Origin: Legionella sainthelensi
Lineage (GTDB): Bacteria > Pseudomonadota > Gammaproteobacteria > Legionellales > Legionellaceae
DNA length: 64,000 nt
NCBI RefSeq assembly: GCF_900637685.1
Contig: NZ_LR134388.1
Span: 3,065,001-3,129,000 of the forward strand
Reading direction: 5' to 3'
Position numbers and translations under genes: made by a program. The notes beneath the pieces are model-generated. The model made no database searches. It saw only the letters and a list, made by a program, of their open reading frames with translations, and was not told where the DNA came from. This document shows positions 1-10,148 of this stretch, piece after piece. Positions within the stretch are counted from its first letter, which is position 1. Each line of letters begins with the position of its first letter.

Positions 1-766
1 TTAATTCATCAGAGATTGACATTATTTTACCAAACATTTCTGCAGCAGGTTCATTAATGCCTATGTAATTATCTAGCGACTTAGACATTTTTTTGACCCC
101 ATCGAGTCCTTCTATCAATGGAGTCATCATCACTACCTGGGGTTCAAGGCCATAATGCTTTTGTAATTCTCGTCCCATTAATAAGTTAAACTTCTGATCA
201 GAACCACCAAGCTCTACGTCTGCTTTAAGTGCTACAGAATCATAACCTTGTAATAATGGATATAAAAACTCATGAATTGCTATTGGTTGGCCAGAAGTAT
301 AACGTTTATTAAAGTCATCACGCTCCAACATACGTGCTACCGTGTGCGTCGCAGCCAAACGAATTAAATCCACTGCACTAAATGGGGCAAGCCATTGTGA
401 GTTAAATGCCACTCTTGTTTTGAGCGGATCTAAAATTTTAAATACTTGCTCTTGATATGTTTTGGCATTTTCTAATACTGTTTCTTGACTAAGAGGTAAG
501 CGAGTTACATTTTTTCCCGTGGGATCACCAATCATTGCAGTGAAATCACCAATTAAAAAAATGATTTCATGGCCAAACTGTTGGAATTGTCTTAGCTTAT
601 TAAGTAATACAGTATGTCCCAAATGCAAATCAGGTGCAGTGGGATCAAAACCCGCTTTAATTTTTAAGCTTGTCCCTTTTTGTAATTTTTTCTCTAATTC
701 ATGCTCCGGAAGTACTTCCTCACACCCTCTTATTAGTTCAGAACACACTGAATCTTCAACTATCAT
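1..766 (-). CDS. tyrS: Tyrosyl-tRNA synthetase, 3' end outside the window
   Basis: Charges tRNA-Tyr in the cytoplasm (class I synthetase). About 255 N-terminal codons are present and the frame is still open at base 1. The translation shows the class I HIGH-like signature as [12 protein letters not shown] and the KMSKS loop as KKMSKS, both standard for bacterial TyrS. The start chosen is the ATG at 766 ([11 protein letters not shown]), with an AAGG element about 10 bases upstream. It is transcribed away from the divergent M23 peptidase gene. Identity is secure; only the C-terminal anticodon-binding and S4-like parts are missing because of the window edge. Confidence 0.93.
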   Translation of the reverse strand, partial: MIVEDSVCSELIRGCEEVLPEHELEKKLQKGTSLKIKAGFDPTAPDLHLGHTVLLNKLRQFQQFGHEIIFLIGDFTAMIGDPTGKNVTRLPLSQETVLENAKTYQEQVFKILDPLKTRVAFNSQWLAPFSAVDLIRLAATHTVARMLERDDFNKRYTSGQPIAIHEFLYPLLQGYDSVALKADVELGGSDQKFNLLMGRELQKHYGLEPQVVMMTPLIEGLDGVKKMSKSLDNYIGINEPAAEMFGKIMSISDEL

Positions 767-933
767 CGCATCAAAACCTTTTAAATGATTGACCTATCTT
801 CTCACACCGAGTATCTTAGCCCGGTTGGCAATTTCCTGCCATACCTAAAAAGGTGATTTAAGATAATTTGTCAGTCGAAATTGTCTCTGTGAAGACAATA
901 GCATGCTTTCGAATGACAATGTATAGGCAAACA

Positions 934-2448
934 ATGGATAAGAAACCTTATTTATACATCGAAAAACGAAGAACAAATACAAATAAGAAATCCAAGCCGT
1001 CTAAGGTATTAATGGGTTTTGCCTTAATTATTGCCTTTTTGCTGCCTTATTTTCTTGTAAAAAAATTTTCACATGACTCATATAACGAATCTACTATTCA
1101 TCCCATTTCATTACCCAACCAAGAAGAACAAGAAGAATATGATGACTATCAAGATCAAGGTGAAGATGATCTGAATGAAGAAAGCCCTATTGCTGAGGAA
1201 GAAGCACCAGTCAATAAAGAAAGTAAACTGGAAATAATTGAAGATAAAGCTAAGGCAGTGGTTGAAAATGTCGTTAATGCAATAAAACCTGCTAAACAAA
1301 TTGTTAAAGACAATGAATGGCAAACAATTAAGCCTCGCTCAGGTGATTCTATGGCTATTATATTTAAACGCCTAGGCCTCACTGCTCAAAATTTACAGCT
1401 GGTGCTACAGAAGAACCCTCATGCTAAGGCGCTCACAGCAATAAATCCTAAACAAGAATTAAAATTTTTAATTAATAAACATAAATTAGAAAAGTTAATC
1501 ATTCCTATGAATAACATACAAACACTAACCGTTTATAGGGATGGAGGCGTTTATAAAACTAAAGTTGATTCTAAAAAGGTAACTACTAAAGAACGATATA
1601 TTACAGGAGTAGTCAAAGGTTCTCTCTATACTACAGCCCAACACTTAGGGATACCAAGAAAATTGGTTCAACAAATGACTACCATTTTACGTAAGGAAAT
1701 TGATTTCTCACGTTCGGTTCGTAGTGGGGATCGATTTTCAATTGCTTATGACAGTTTTTACGTAGAAGACAAAATGGTAGGTATTGGCGATATTGTTGCC
1801 GTAAGCTATACCAATCAAGGAAAAACCGCACAGGCAGTACGCCATATTAGCAGAAATGGCAACCGTGATTATTATACTCCAAAAGGAGAAAGCTTTAAAA
1901 AGGCCTTTTCACGTTACCCCATTAAGTTTAGCCATATCAGTTCAACCTTCTCTGCTTCAAGACAACATCCAATATTGCACTATAGAAGAGCGCACAAAGG
2001 TGTGGATTTGGCAGCCCCGATCGGCACTCCTATTCAATCCGTGGGTGATGGAGTCATTACAAACATTGGCAGACATAACGGCTATGGTAACATGATTGAA
2101 ATTAAACATGATAAAACATACAGCACGCTTTATGGACACATGCTTCGCTTTGAAAAAGGTCTATCCAAAGGCAGTAGAATAAAACGAGGACAAGTCATTG
2201 GCTACGTAGGTCAAACAGGTCTTGCTACAGGACCACATTGTCATTATGAGTTGCATGTCCATAATCAACCAAGAAACCCAACTACAACCTACTTACCAAC
2301 ATCATCTCCTGTTCCTGTGCGAGAAATGGCTGTATTTAAGGCAAAAGTTCAAAAAATATTTGCCCAATTTAAATTACTTGAAAATCCAAATTATGCAGAT
2401 AAAGAGAAAAAAAATACCCAACAAAAAAAGAAAGCTAAAGTCGGTTAA
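934..2448 (+). CDS. MepM-like M23 murein endopeptidase with LysM/OapA-type domain
   Basis: Predicted periplasmic D,D-endopeptidase that cuts peptidoglycan cross-links during cell growth. From the chosen start (MDKKPYLYIEKRR) there is a basic cytoplasmic tail, one membrane anchor (VLMGFALIIAFLLPYFLV), an acidic linker, a LysM/OapA-like region beginning near GDSMAIIFKRLGL, and a C-terminal M23 domain. The zinc and catalytic motifs are visible as HKGVDLAAP and GPHCHYELH, with the YGNMIEIKH and YGHM strands between them. ATG 934 has AGG seven bases upstream; TTG 868 and ATGs at 913 and 919 are possible in-frame alternatives. The divergent pairing with tyrS is common in gamma-proteobacteria. Length of 504 residues is close to MepM/YebA proteins. 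Confidence 0.88.
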   Translation: MDKKPYLYIEKRRTNTNKKSKPSKVLMGFALIIAFLLPYFLVKKFSHDSYNESTIHPISLPNQEEQEEYDDYQDQGEDDLNEESPIAEEEAPVNKESKLEIIEDKAKAVVENVVNAIKPAKQIVKDNEWQTIKPRSGDSMAIIFKRLGLTAQNLQLVLQKNPHAKALTAINPKQELKFLINKHKLEKLIIPMNNIQTLTVYRDGGVYKTKVDSKKVTTKERYITGVVKGSLYTTAQHLGIPRKLVQQMTTILRKEIDFSRSVRSGDRFSIAYDSFYVEDKMVGIGDIVAVSYTNQGKTAQAVRHISRNGNRDYYTPKGESFKKAFSRYPIKFSHISSTFSASRQHPILHYRRAHKGVDLAAPIGTPIQSVGDGVITNIGRHNGYGNMIEIKHDKTYSTLYGHMLRFEKGLSKGSRIKRGQVIGYVGQTGLATGPHCHYELHVHNQPRNPTTTYLPTSSPVPVREMAVFKAKVQKIFAQFKLLENPNYADKEKKNTQQKKKAKVG

Positions 2449-2540
2449 TTTGTAACTTCACATAAAAAACGGAGCTTCGCATATTTGTATTTTTGGGATT
2501 ATACTAATTCTAAAGCCTACGAATCTGTATATAGAATGAA

Positions 2541-5500
2541 ATGAAGTTCCTACTCCCTAATTCCCTTTCAACACAACTGATACCTAAGCATTTATCATTA
2601 AGATTGGTCTTATTTAGGCCCTTTATTGTCTTGTGGCTTTTATTAACTTACGCAAATCCTGTGTATGCCATCCCTCCCCCAGAAACTTTAGCTTTTCTTG
2701 GAGGAAGTCTTGTTTATTCCGGACTAATAGTCATTGGCCTTATAAGTATTTTTTTTAAATACATTTGGATAAAAACAAAATTATATATGTGGTGGCGTCT
2801 CTATCAGCCTTGGATTATTTTCATTCTTATACTATCGCTATTCGCTCTGAGTGTTTCACACCTTTCCTCAATAGGAATTCAAAATACTCCTGTAACGGTC
2901 CAAATGATAAAGCATTGGAAAGAGACAAATTCTCAATTTGTCTTTATTGATTTACGTGATAGTAGTGAATATGACAAAATTCATATAGCAGGTTCCCTTA
3001 ATTTTCCTTCAGGTACAGGTCTTAACGATTATTTAAAGAAGAATACGGATAAAAAAATCATTCTTTATTGTGATAGTGGCTTCAAATCAGCAACTTTAAG
3101 TTGGTTAAATGCTGACCGAAATCTGCTAGAGCAAACACATAATGAAAAAAGACTTTTTTATTTTCCTGATGGACTATATCAGTTTATGAAGTTAGGAGAA
3201 CAAAGTACGGCTTCTGTTGTTATTAATGTCCCATGGGCATATGCACAGTATTTATTACAAAAAGCGTCATTTACGTTGCTTGAATTTCAAGAGGACAATC
3301 AAACACTGCTCAGATACCAACAAATTATTTCCCAACAGAAAATCCCCATCATGAGTTATAAACAATCTCACGATGAGCTTGCTAAGCAGTTAAATAACAA
3401 ATTCAAGAGCGTAACTTCTTATTTTACTTCGAATAATCAAATACAATCATTTCCAACCGTAGGCTTTTTAACGGTATTAGGCATTTTATTTACTACGATG
3501 ATTTTCATCCGTCGTAAAGAATTACTAAGAAGCCTATTTGCTCAAACTTCGGCATGGTATCAATGGGCTAATGTACTGATAAGCCTTATTATGACGGTGC
3601 CTACTATCGCATTCAGTATGCAACTGGTTATCCCCTTTGATGTCTATCTCTATAAAGTCGATCCCAATTTGCCTATGAATGCAGCTTATCTTATTCCAAT
3701 TTATACACTTTTTGTCTTGGTCTTGGGAATATATTTTATGTATCCTAAGAAAAGCCGGCTCGATTTTTTACGGTACCAATTAAATGCTGTTTTTGCTCCT
3801 ACTCAAAGCAAACTCACAATACGACAAATGTCATGGAAAGTGATCCTCATTCCCTGTACCTGCCTATACGTGCTTTATTTAATTCCGCTTCCTATATCCA
3901 GCATATTCATTATTAGTATTTTTCTATTGGTCCCTATTATTGTTGATTTATTACTGTATGCGTATATTTGTCAGTTAAAAAATTCGGACGCACAGGCATT
4001 CAGTTTGCTGAAACAATGTCATTTTGATTGTCATCCTGGAGGAAACTCTTTTATCCAAATAAATACCAATAGTGAACGCTCTTTAGGTACAATTCAGCTT
4101 ACCATTGAAAATCAATCAATCGACATAGGCTTATTCACTGGCTTGATTATTAACAGCAGTAAGTCCAACCACAGTGCATCGTTTCAAAAAAAATATGATT
4201 TAGAAAAAGAAAAGCTCGCAAAACTATCCGGTATGACTCGAAGTTTATTACTATTATTTCAACAAGATATAGAGTTTACCCTGAATCAGGAGCATCGCAT
4301 TACTTTGATTAAATTACATCATAATCATCATGGCAGTAGAGTTTTTAATCGCCATATTTTATTAAAACATTATCAAATGCTTCCCGGGGTTATTCAAGAT
4401 CAAAGGTTTACATCATTATCATTACAAGAAACATTTGCAAATCCGACCCCCCTGCTGCTTAGTATCCTCAAACAACGTTGGAGTGAAGAAGGCGGGTGTC
4501 TTAAGGCCTTACATAAGCTTGGTTTATTGATTAAAAAGAAAGAAATAACTCAAGAGCAGTTTATTGTATTTTGCAATCAAATTTATATTGATGATGCACT
4601 TGAACAAGCGATTTTTTCCAGCAATAAATTACTTGCGTGGATGCGTAACAAAGTAGTGCAGTTACAATTTCGCCTGGCGACAGAAAGCATTCTTCAAGAT
4701 TACTATATGCTGATAGCTCCTAAAACTCAGCTCAGAATAATGAAACTTACTGAGTTCGTGCATCAACCTTTATCAGTAAGGAAATTGCAACGAGTTCTCC
4801 AACACGCACTTACAACTTTATACAAACAAAGTACCATGTGGCAATTCTACAGCAGCCTTTTGCACCAAGATGCATTTCGTCAACTGCAGATTGCAGCTAC
4901 CAAGACCTCTTCAAATATATCCGAATTACTTCACTCCTCTGTTGAAGTACCGCTATCAATAACAAACACCTCTTTCTACGAGCTATCTGATCAATCAAAC
5001 TTTAAAATTAGTTTAAAGCAAAAATCAAACTCAAGTCTTCGTGATTCATTTTTAAACGCAGAATACGTGCGCACTCATGTGCGACAATTTCAGTTAAAAG
5101 AATGGCAACTCATAAACTTACTTCTGGAGAAGCTCACCCAACAATTACAGTTACCTTTAAGCCTATCCTATTTAACAGTAAATGAGCTTCGCTCACTACC
5201 GAAGAGCCGAAGTGCGCTCATTAAATTATTGAAAGACCGATATACAACATGGAAGCTGCAGAATGAGTATCAATTTCCCAGTGCATTTTCATTACATGAC
5301 ATTGAGCAGCTGCCTTTAAACACAGCCGAACAAATATCGAATTTTGAATCTCCATCTTTGGCAATTCGAGTTGCAGGAAAACAACCTATCTGCGCCGGTA
5401 CTGCGGTAGTTTTTAAAGAGGGGCTCAACCTTGAAACACTGGGACCATCTAGTATCTTAATTGCAGATAACCTATTACCAGAACAAATAATTTCTTGTCA

Positions 5501-6476
5501 GCACATCAAAGGAATTATCTTAAAAAAAGGAAGTTACCTAAGCCACAGTGCGATCATCGCACGAGAAAAAAATATAGCCATGATTGCAAAATTTCCAATA
5601 TCTGCACTTAAAGATAAAGACAAATTAATTATTCACTCAGGGAATCAGGTACATGTTTTGAAAAATAAGGTCCTTGATTGGGACTTTCTTGAAAAACAGA
5701 AAGATAATGCTGCCATAGGCAATAAAGCGCAACGATTAGCGCTACTAAGTTATAATCGATTTAATATTCCCGAAAGTATCATTTTAAAACACAATACGAT
5801 TAAAAAAATTTATGATCTGATTGCATCTGCAAGCGAACATTCATCATGGCAAGAGTGCCATGATGAACTAAAACAATTATATGATCTCGTAGCAGCACAT
5901 ACCCCAATTATTGTACGCTCGTCAACAAACGTAGAAGACTCAAGCTGTTACAGTTACGCAGGGATATTTTATTCACAAGCAAATATCCGCAATATGGACG
6001 ACTTTATTTCCGCCATCTGTGCCTCATGGGAAAACATGATAAAGAGAGGGGGGCTAATCAAGAAATACAGTGGAGAAAATGAATTAAACTTACATCTGAT
6101 TATACAACCCTACATCCAAGGACAAGCGGGTGGTGTCTTATTTACTGAAAGTGAAACTCCGGACTTAATGTGTATTGAAGTTGCAAATAATGGCGTTGAG
6201 GGAGTAACAGCAGGCAATGGAGCTCTAGCATCCTTACATATCAATGCACAGGGTCAAACCTTCTATGAGCAAGGTGAAAAAAACATATTAGATAAAAAAC
6301 AATACCAAGATTTATATCAATTAGGTCGTCAATTGGAAACTTTATTTGGCAAAGCGCAGGATATTGAGTGGATTATTGCCGATCAACAACTATATGTTAT
6401 TCAGTGTAGAAATATCAGCGATAAAGGTCGATTAATAGACAGTTCACCTGAAAATCATATATCCAATAACATTTAG
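2541..6476 (+). CDS. Membrane rhodanese fused to a PEP-synthase/glucan-water-dikinase-type module
   Basis: A 1311-residue multidomain protein. Residues 22-110 hold three hydrophobic segments. Residues 117-195 form a rhodanese domain with active-site Cys177 in YCDSGFKSA. More membrane segments follow at roughly 305-480. A long middle region has no domain I recognise. Around residue 1002 lies the phosphohistidine mobile domain (GSYLSHSAIIARE), and residues about 1045-1305 match the PPDK/PEP-synthase ATP-binding domain (IIVRSSTNVEDSS, then DIEWIIADQQLYVIQCRNI). The His-domain-before-ATP-domain order is opposite to PpsA and PpdK, which also have a C-terminal PEP-binding barrel that is absent here; it matches plant glucan/phosphoglucan water dikinases. 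A role in phosphorylating some acceptor with ATP is inference; the acceptor is unknown. Confidence 0.75.
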   Translation: MKFLLPNSLSTQLIPKHLSLRLVLFRPFIVLWLLLTYANPVYAIPPPETLAFLGGSLVYSGLIVIGLISIFFKYIWIKTKLYMWWRLYQPWIIFILILSLFALSVSHLSSIGIQNTPVTVQMIKHWKETNSQFVFIDLRDSSEYDKIHIAGSLNFPSGTGLNDYLKKNTDKKIILYCDSGFKSATLSWLNADRNLLEQTHNEKRLFYFPDGLYQFMKLGEQSTASVVINVPWAYAQYLLQKASFTLLEFQEDNQTLLRYQQIISQQKIPIMSYKQSHDELAKQLNNKFKSVTSYFTSNNQIQSFPTVGFLTVLGILFTTMIFIRRKELLRSLFAQTSAWYQWANVLISLIMTVPTIAFSMQLVIPFDVYLYKVDPNLPMNAAYLIPIYTLFVLVLGIYFMYPKKSRLDFLRYQLNAVFAPTQSKLTIRQMSWKVILIPCTCLYVLYLIPLPISSIFIISIFLLVPIIVDLLLYAYICQLKNSDAQAFSLLKQCHFDCHPGGNSFIQINTNSERSLGTIQLTIENQSIDIGLFTGLIINSSKSNHSASFQKKYDLEKEKLAKLSGMTRSLLLLFQQDIEFTLNQEHRITLIKLHHNHHGSRVFNRHILLKHYQMLPGVIQDQRFTSLSLQETFANPTPLLLSILKQRWSEEGGCLKALHKLGLLIKKKEITQEQFIVFCNQIYIDDALEQAIFSSNKLLAWMRNKVVQLQFRLATESILQDYYMLIAPKTQLRIMKLTEFVHQPLSVRKLQRVLQHALTTLYKQSTMWQFYSSLLHQDAFRQLQIAATKTSSNISELLHSSVEVPLSITNTSFYELSDQSNFKISLKQKSNSSLRDSFLNAEYVRTHVRQFQLKEWQLINLLLEKLTQQLQLPLSLSYLTVNELRSLPKSRSALIKLLKDRYTTWKLQNEYQFPSAFSLHDIEQLPLNTAEQISNFESPSLAIRVAGKQPICAGTAVVFKEGLNLETLGPSSILIADNLLPEQIISCQHIKGIILKKGSYLSHSAIIAREKNIAMIAKFPISALKDKDKLIIHSGNQVHVLKNKVLDWDFLEKQKDNAAIGNKAQRLALLSYNRFNIPESIILKHNTIKKIYDLIASASEHSSWQECHDELKQLYDLVAAHTPIIVRSSTNVEDSSCYSYAGIFYSQANIRNMDDFISAICASWENMIKRGGLIKKYSGENELNLHLIIQPYIQGQAGGVLFTESETPDLMCIEVANNGVEGVTAGNGALASLHINAQGQTFYEQGEKNILDKKQYQDLYQLGRQLETLFGKAQDIEWIIADQQLYVIQCRNISDKGRLIDSSPENHISNNI

Positions 6477-6624
6477 AATATTGCAATAAAATAATCCAGT
6501 GAACTCTCCGAAACTAAAACTTGTCTAAAACAATTCCGGATAAACTCGCTTTTTGGCATCACCATGTTCATAGTTTTCTCTTATTAAAACCCATATTGTT
6601 CATTTAAAACCGTTCATAACATTA

Positions 6625-6657
6625 CTTAATAGTTGCTTAATATTAATTCATTATAAT
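6625..6657 (+). promoter_or_regulatory. PmrA box and -10 element
   Basis: Two direct half-sites, CTTAATAGT at 6625-6633 and CTTAATATT at 6636-6644, are separated by two bases. This matches the Legionella PmrA consensus cTTAATatT-N2-cTTAATatT with one mismatch. A perfect TATAAT follows at 6652-6657, 15 bases from the second TTAA. PmrA is the response regulator known to activate many Dot/Icm components and effectors. Confidence 0.8.
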
Positions 6658-6695
6658 TAATGTGTAGGCACTGAACTGTTTTTGTGAGCATAAAT

Positions 6696-9599
6696 ATGTC
6701 CATTTCAAAAGATGAAATCCAATTACCTCAAGACTCCCTGTATGGTATCACGATACAAACATGGGGCACTCAATCTCGACCAAGCAATGGAATGATAACA
6801 TTTGCCGATCAAAAACTTTTTGGAGGAGATGTAGGACATGCTTCGGTTAATATGAAGTTACCTGTAACTGCAACAACCAAAGAATGGATTGAAAAATATT
6901 GCTATAAACAAACATATGAGCAATTTAAAAAGATAAAGGGAGAGGAAAGTACTTATGAAGAATACCTTAAAGACGGAGGACAAGTAATTCCGGTTTCTTT
7001 AAAAACTCAAACAACACGAGCTGCACGCTATGACTCTTCTGGTAAGCTGGTAGCCACCCATGATAAGGCTTATGAACAAACTTATTTTGATATTGATTGG
7101 AGTTGGTGGCCAGGAAGAATACAAACAACAGAGGAGGATTATGTTTGGGAGCGTGAGGGCAAACATTTCGAGTATGATGAAAAATGGAAAGCCATTTTGC
7201 AACCAGAACAGAGAATACATAAAGGAAAACTTGGACATCGGCTCATGGATTATGCCCCCTCTTCAATTATTCATCAAAGGGATATACCCTCAAGTGAATT
7301 AGAGAAGATCACGAGAAACCATCAAATCCACCAAATCGAAGAAAGGATAAAATTGGTTGCCCTTTTGAACTCTAAAATTGAAGAAATGACTGGTCCGAAA
7401 GTAACTCCCTCTATGGAGCTAATGTTTAAAAATTTGGGAATGAATATTGAACAACTTCTTAATGAAACTAAAGATCGAGAAGTAGACACAAAGAACGTAG
7501 AAAAACTCAAAGAATATCTTACAGCTCGTCTATTTGAACGAAAAAGCGAACTCCAACAACAGTTACAGGAATTGCAAAATGAGATAGATGAAATCGGGAT
7601 AAGAACCAAGATTGAGGATGTATTTTATGACCTTGACTACCAATACAATAACATACTTGTTGATAAAGATAAGGGAGCAAAACAATTAAAAAATATAGAT
7701 AGATTACTTGAGCTATTTGCAATAAATAAAGCAGAAACAATCCCCTATTCCGCTGAAATAGGTGAACTGGTATCTAACCTGCCCTTTTTAGAAAATAAAT
7801 TACAACTCATCAATGGCATTATATCTCCAAAATCCATTGAAAACTTAATAGAACATATTGAAACATTAAAGAACGATCTATCCAAACAATTAAACAAGAA
7901 AAATGAGCAAGCAACTGATTTAATTAACAAATATGATAAGCTTCTTGAACAATATCAAAATGACGAAGAAGGTTTGGAGAATGTTCTATGGGAAGAAGGA
8001 ATTGAAAAAGAAGATGTAGAAAAGGCAAGAAAAACAATATCTCAATCAGAAACCTCTCCTGAACTTGCAAAATTAGTCAGCCTTCAAGAACAATTAAGCG
8101 AGCATAAGGAAAACGGTGTGCTATTATCCAGCGAGCTGGAATCGTCTCTTAATGCCTGTGTTAAACAATGGAAATCTCAACTTGACACCGCTTGTCAAGT
8201 CATCACTAAAGAATCAATGGCGGAGATTAAAGAAGCACTTGAACAACAACGAATTCATATAGAAACAGAAATCCAATTGTTAAAAGAAAAGGAAAGCAAC
8301 GTCAGTGTAGAGCGACACAAAGCAGAACAGGAGATGATAAAGGTTAAGGAGTTTACAGAGTTCTACAGCAAAAATGCTTCTGCTTACTTGGTTATCGGGT
8401 TACCCCCTAGTCACGATGTGAAACTGCCATTAGCTGTCAATGGCAAAAGAGGATTAAATCCTTTGGCAATGCTGCAAAAAATGAGAGAACTAGCCTCACC
8501 AGAAGCAAAAGGATTTGATTTACAGACAAATAATTGCTCACTGACCTCTATAGAAGTGTTAGCAGCTGGTGCAGCCCATGATCCTTTACTTCACTCTATA
8601 ATGAACGAGCGCGCACTAGGTTTTTTTGGAACTCCCCAACAAGTATTGGAAAATGTCCAATTAGCCAGAGCCACCATCAGTGAAAACAAACACAGCAATT
8701 TCTTGACATCCCTTATAAATGGAAAACCATTAGATAGGGCGATGGGATATGCGATGGGAATCTACATGGATCCCCAAGCATCAAAAACAAAACAAAACGC
8801 GGGCCTAGCACTAGCAGCGCTGGTTGGTATCGCTAAATTACCTGGAATCATCCTTAGCACTTTAGTAAATCCAAAGGACAAATTTAATGATCTAATACAT
8901 AATATTAACTTAGTTTATGAACGTAACTCTACAGGATTAAAAGTAGGGTTTACTCTATTAGCAGCCCCGATATTGTTGATCCTGGCTCCATTGGCAGCAA
9001 TCCAAAAAGGAATAGAAATAATTGGAAGCGCAATCGCTAAACCTTTTAAATTGGTTGCAAATTTATTTAAACAAAAACTTACCAGTACCGATGAAATTAC
9101 AGTTCCCGTAGGTGATGCAAGTGAAAATCAGGAAAACTATTCTAATACAAAACTGGCCGAACGCCTTAATAAAAAAATAAAATCCAAAATTGATGAAAAT
9201 ACCATCACCATTGAGTATCACAAATCGCCTGAGAAGCTCATTATTGATTTTGAATTGAAACTTAAGGAAAATCCTGAGAAAGTAGTTGTGTTAAGTGAAA
9301 AAGCACATAACTCCGTAATAAAATTTATAGCTACTTGTAAAGACGAAGAGCTAAAGAATCGATTTTTCGATTCTTGCAATCAATCTCTAAATCGAAGTAA
9401 TAAATTTGCTCCCAAAACAAAAGATGAAATTACTGAAATGGTCAAAGAGGTAACACCCGTCTCTGAACAAAGAATATCAGAAAATAGAAATTCATTTATA
9501 GGCCAACTAAGTAATAGTAACAGGAGAAATATGGAAATACCCACAGTGCAAGTGTTGGATAATGTTGATGAGGTGCAATCCTCTATAAGGGGAAATTAA
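6696..9599 (+). CDS. Candidate Dot/Icm effector, permuted papain-like fold with long coiled-coil insert
   Basis: A 967-residue protein of a type seen in Legionella effectors. An N-terminal GHASVNMKLP motif (His48) and a later TNNCSLTSIEVLAAG motif (Cys614) have the His-first, Cys-later order of permuted NlpC/P60- or LRAT-like cysteine hydrolases. Between them, from about 210 to 590, runs a Glu/Lys/Gln-rich coiled coil. Two hydrophobic helices follow (near AGLALAALVGIAKLPGIIL and VGFTLLAAPILLILAPLAA), which could insert in a host membrane. Start: ATG 6696 with GTGAG upstream; GTG 6684 in frame is the alternative. The perfect PmrA box just upstream supports effector status. Hydrolase activity is inference from motif order only; no exact family was identified. 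Confidence 0.65.
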   Translation: MSISKDEIQLPQDSLYGITIQTWGTQSRPSNGMITFADQKLFGGDVGHASVNMKLPVTATTKEWIEKYCYKQTYEQFKKIKGEESTYEEYLKDGGQVIPVSLKTQTTRAARYDSSGKLVATHDKAYEQTYFDIDWSWWPGRIQTTEEDYVWEREGKHFEYDEKWKAILQPEQRIHKGKLGHRLMDYAPSSIIHQRDIPSSELEKITRNHQIHQIEERIKLVALLNSKIEEMTGPKVTPSMELMFKNLGMNIEQLLNETKDREVDTKNVEKLKEYLTARLFERKSELQQQLQELQNEIDEIGIRTKIEDVFYDLDYQYNNILVDKDKGAKQLKNIDRLLELFAINKAETIPYSAEIGELVSNLPFLENKLQLINGIISPKSIENLIEHIETLKNDLSKQLNKKNEQATDLINKYDKLLEQYQNDEEGLENVLWEEGIEKEDVEKARKTISQSETSPELAKLVSLQEQLSEHKENGVLLSSELESSLNACVKQWKSQLDTACQVITKESMAEIKEALEQQRIHIETEIQLLKEKESNVSVERHKAEQEMIKVKEFTEFYSKNASAYLVIGLPPSHDVKLPLAVNGKRGLNPLAMLQKMRELASPEAKGFDLQTNNCSLTSIEVLAAGAAHDPLLHSIMNERALGFFGTPQQVLENVQLARATISENKHSNFLTSLINGKPLDRAMGYAMGIYMDPQASKTKQNAGLALAALVGIAKLPGIILSTLVNPKDKFNDLIHNINLVYERNSTGLKVGFTLLAAPILLILAPLAAIQKGIEIIGSAIAKPFKLVANLFKQKLTSTDEITVPVGDASENQENYSNTKLAERLNKKIKSKIDENTITIEYHKSPEKLIIDFELKLKENPEKVVVLSEKAHNSVIKFIATCKDEELKNRFFDSCNQSLNRSNKFAPKTKDEITEMVKEVTPVSEQRISENRNSFIGQLSNSNRRNMEIPTVQVLDNVDEVQSSIRGN

Positions 9600-9664
9600 A
9601 AGCGGACTCTAATCGAAAATAGTCATATATGCGTTGGGCTCAAAAGTCCAACGTGATGCTTTAA

Positions 9665-9860
9665 TTATTACTAATAACAACAGCGCAAAACACAGGCATA
9701 ATACCCACTAAACCTACAGGAATACCATGTCGTGTACGTGAATACCTATGGACCTAAAATAGAACGCGTTATCATAAAACGTCGTCTCTGAATTTCCCAT
9801 CATCGTTGTTGCAATTGCTCCATATTGATGAATTAATTCGGCCATCCCGTTAAAAAACTT
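9665..9860 (-). pseudogene. Decayed spmB copy
   Basis: This stretch aligns by eye with 11260-11405 inside the intact spmB gene on the same strand. Shared blocks include the AGGAATA-CATG segment, CGTCGTCTCTG, TTCCCATCAT and ATTGATGAATTAATTC, with an internal deletion of about 17 bases and many substitutions, and no open frame. It is a relic of a duplicated spmB segment lying between two candidate effector genes. Bases 9600-9664 and 9861-10148 show no gene; the latter is very AT-rich and ends in a TATAAT at 10113-10118. Confidence 0.75.
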
Positions 9861-10148
9861 ATACTCTGATTGCATATGAAAGCAAATATCTGCAATAGAG
9901 ACGAGTTTATTTCCGCAATCGGTGCTTTATGAAAAAACATCATTTAAAGGCCGATTAATAACCCCTTAAAATATAGATCGCACATCAAATAAACCATAGA
10001 AATGCCCCCTAAAAAGTTTCAGTTCGCATGCGTAGATAAATAGATTATCAAATTTATTAATATCATAAATGAATATAATTTATTGGAATATTAACCCTTA
10101 AATTTGATTAAATATAATACATAGAAAATATCCAAGTGAGCGTTTTTG

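Noticed and set aside
10091-10118. PmrA box upstream of the C58-like gene
   Set aside because: TTAA cores are 7 and 10 bases apart, not 11, and only one half-site stands at the right distance from the TATAAT.
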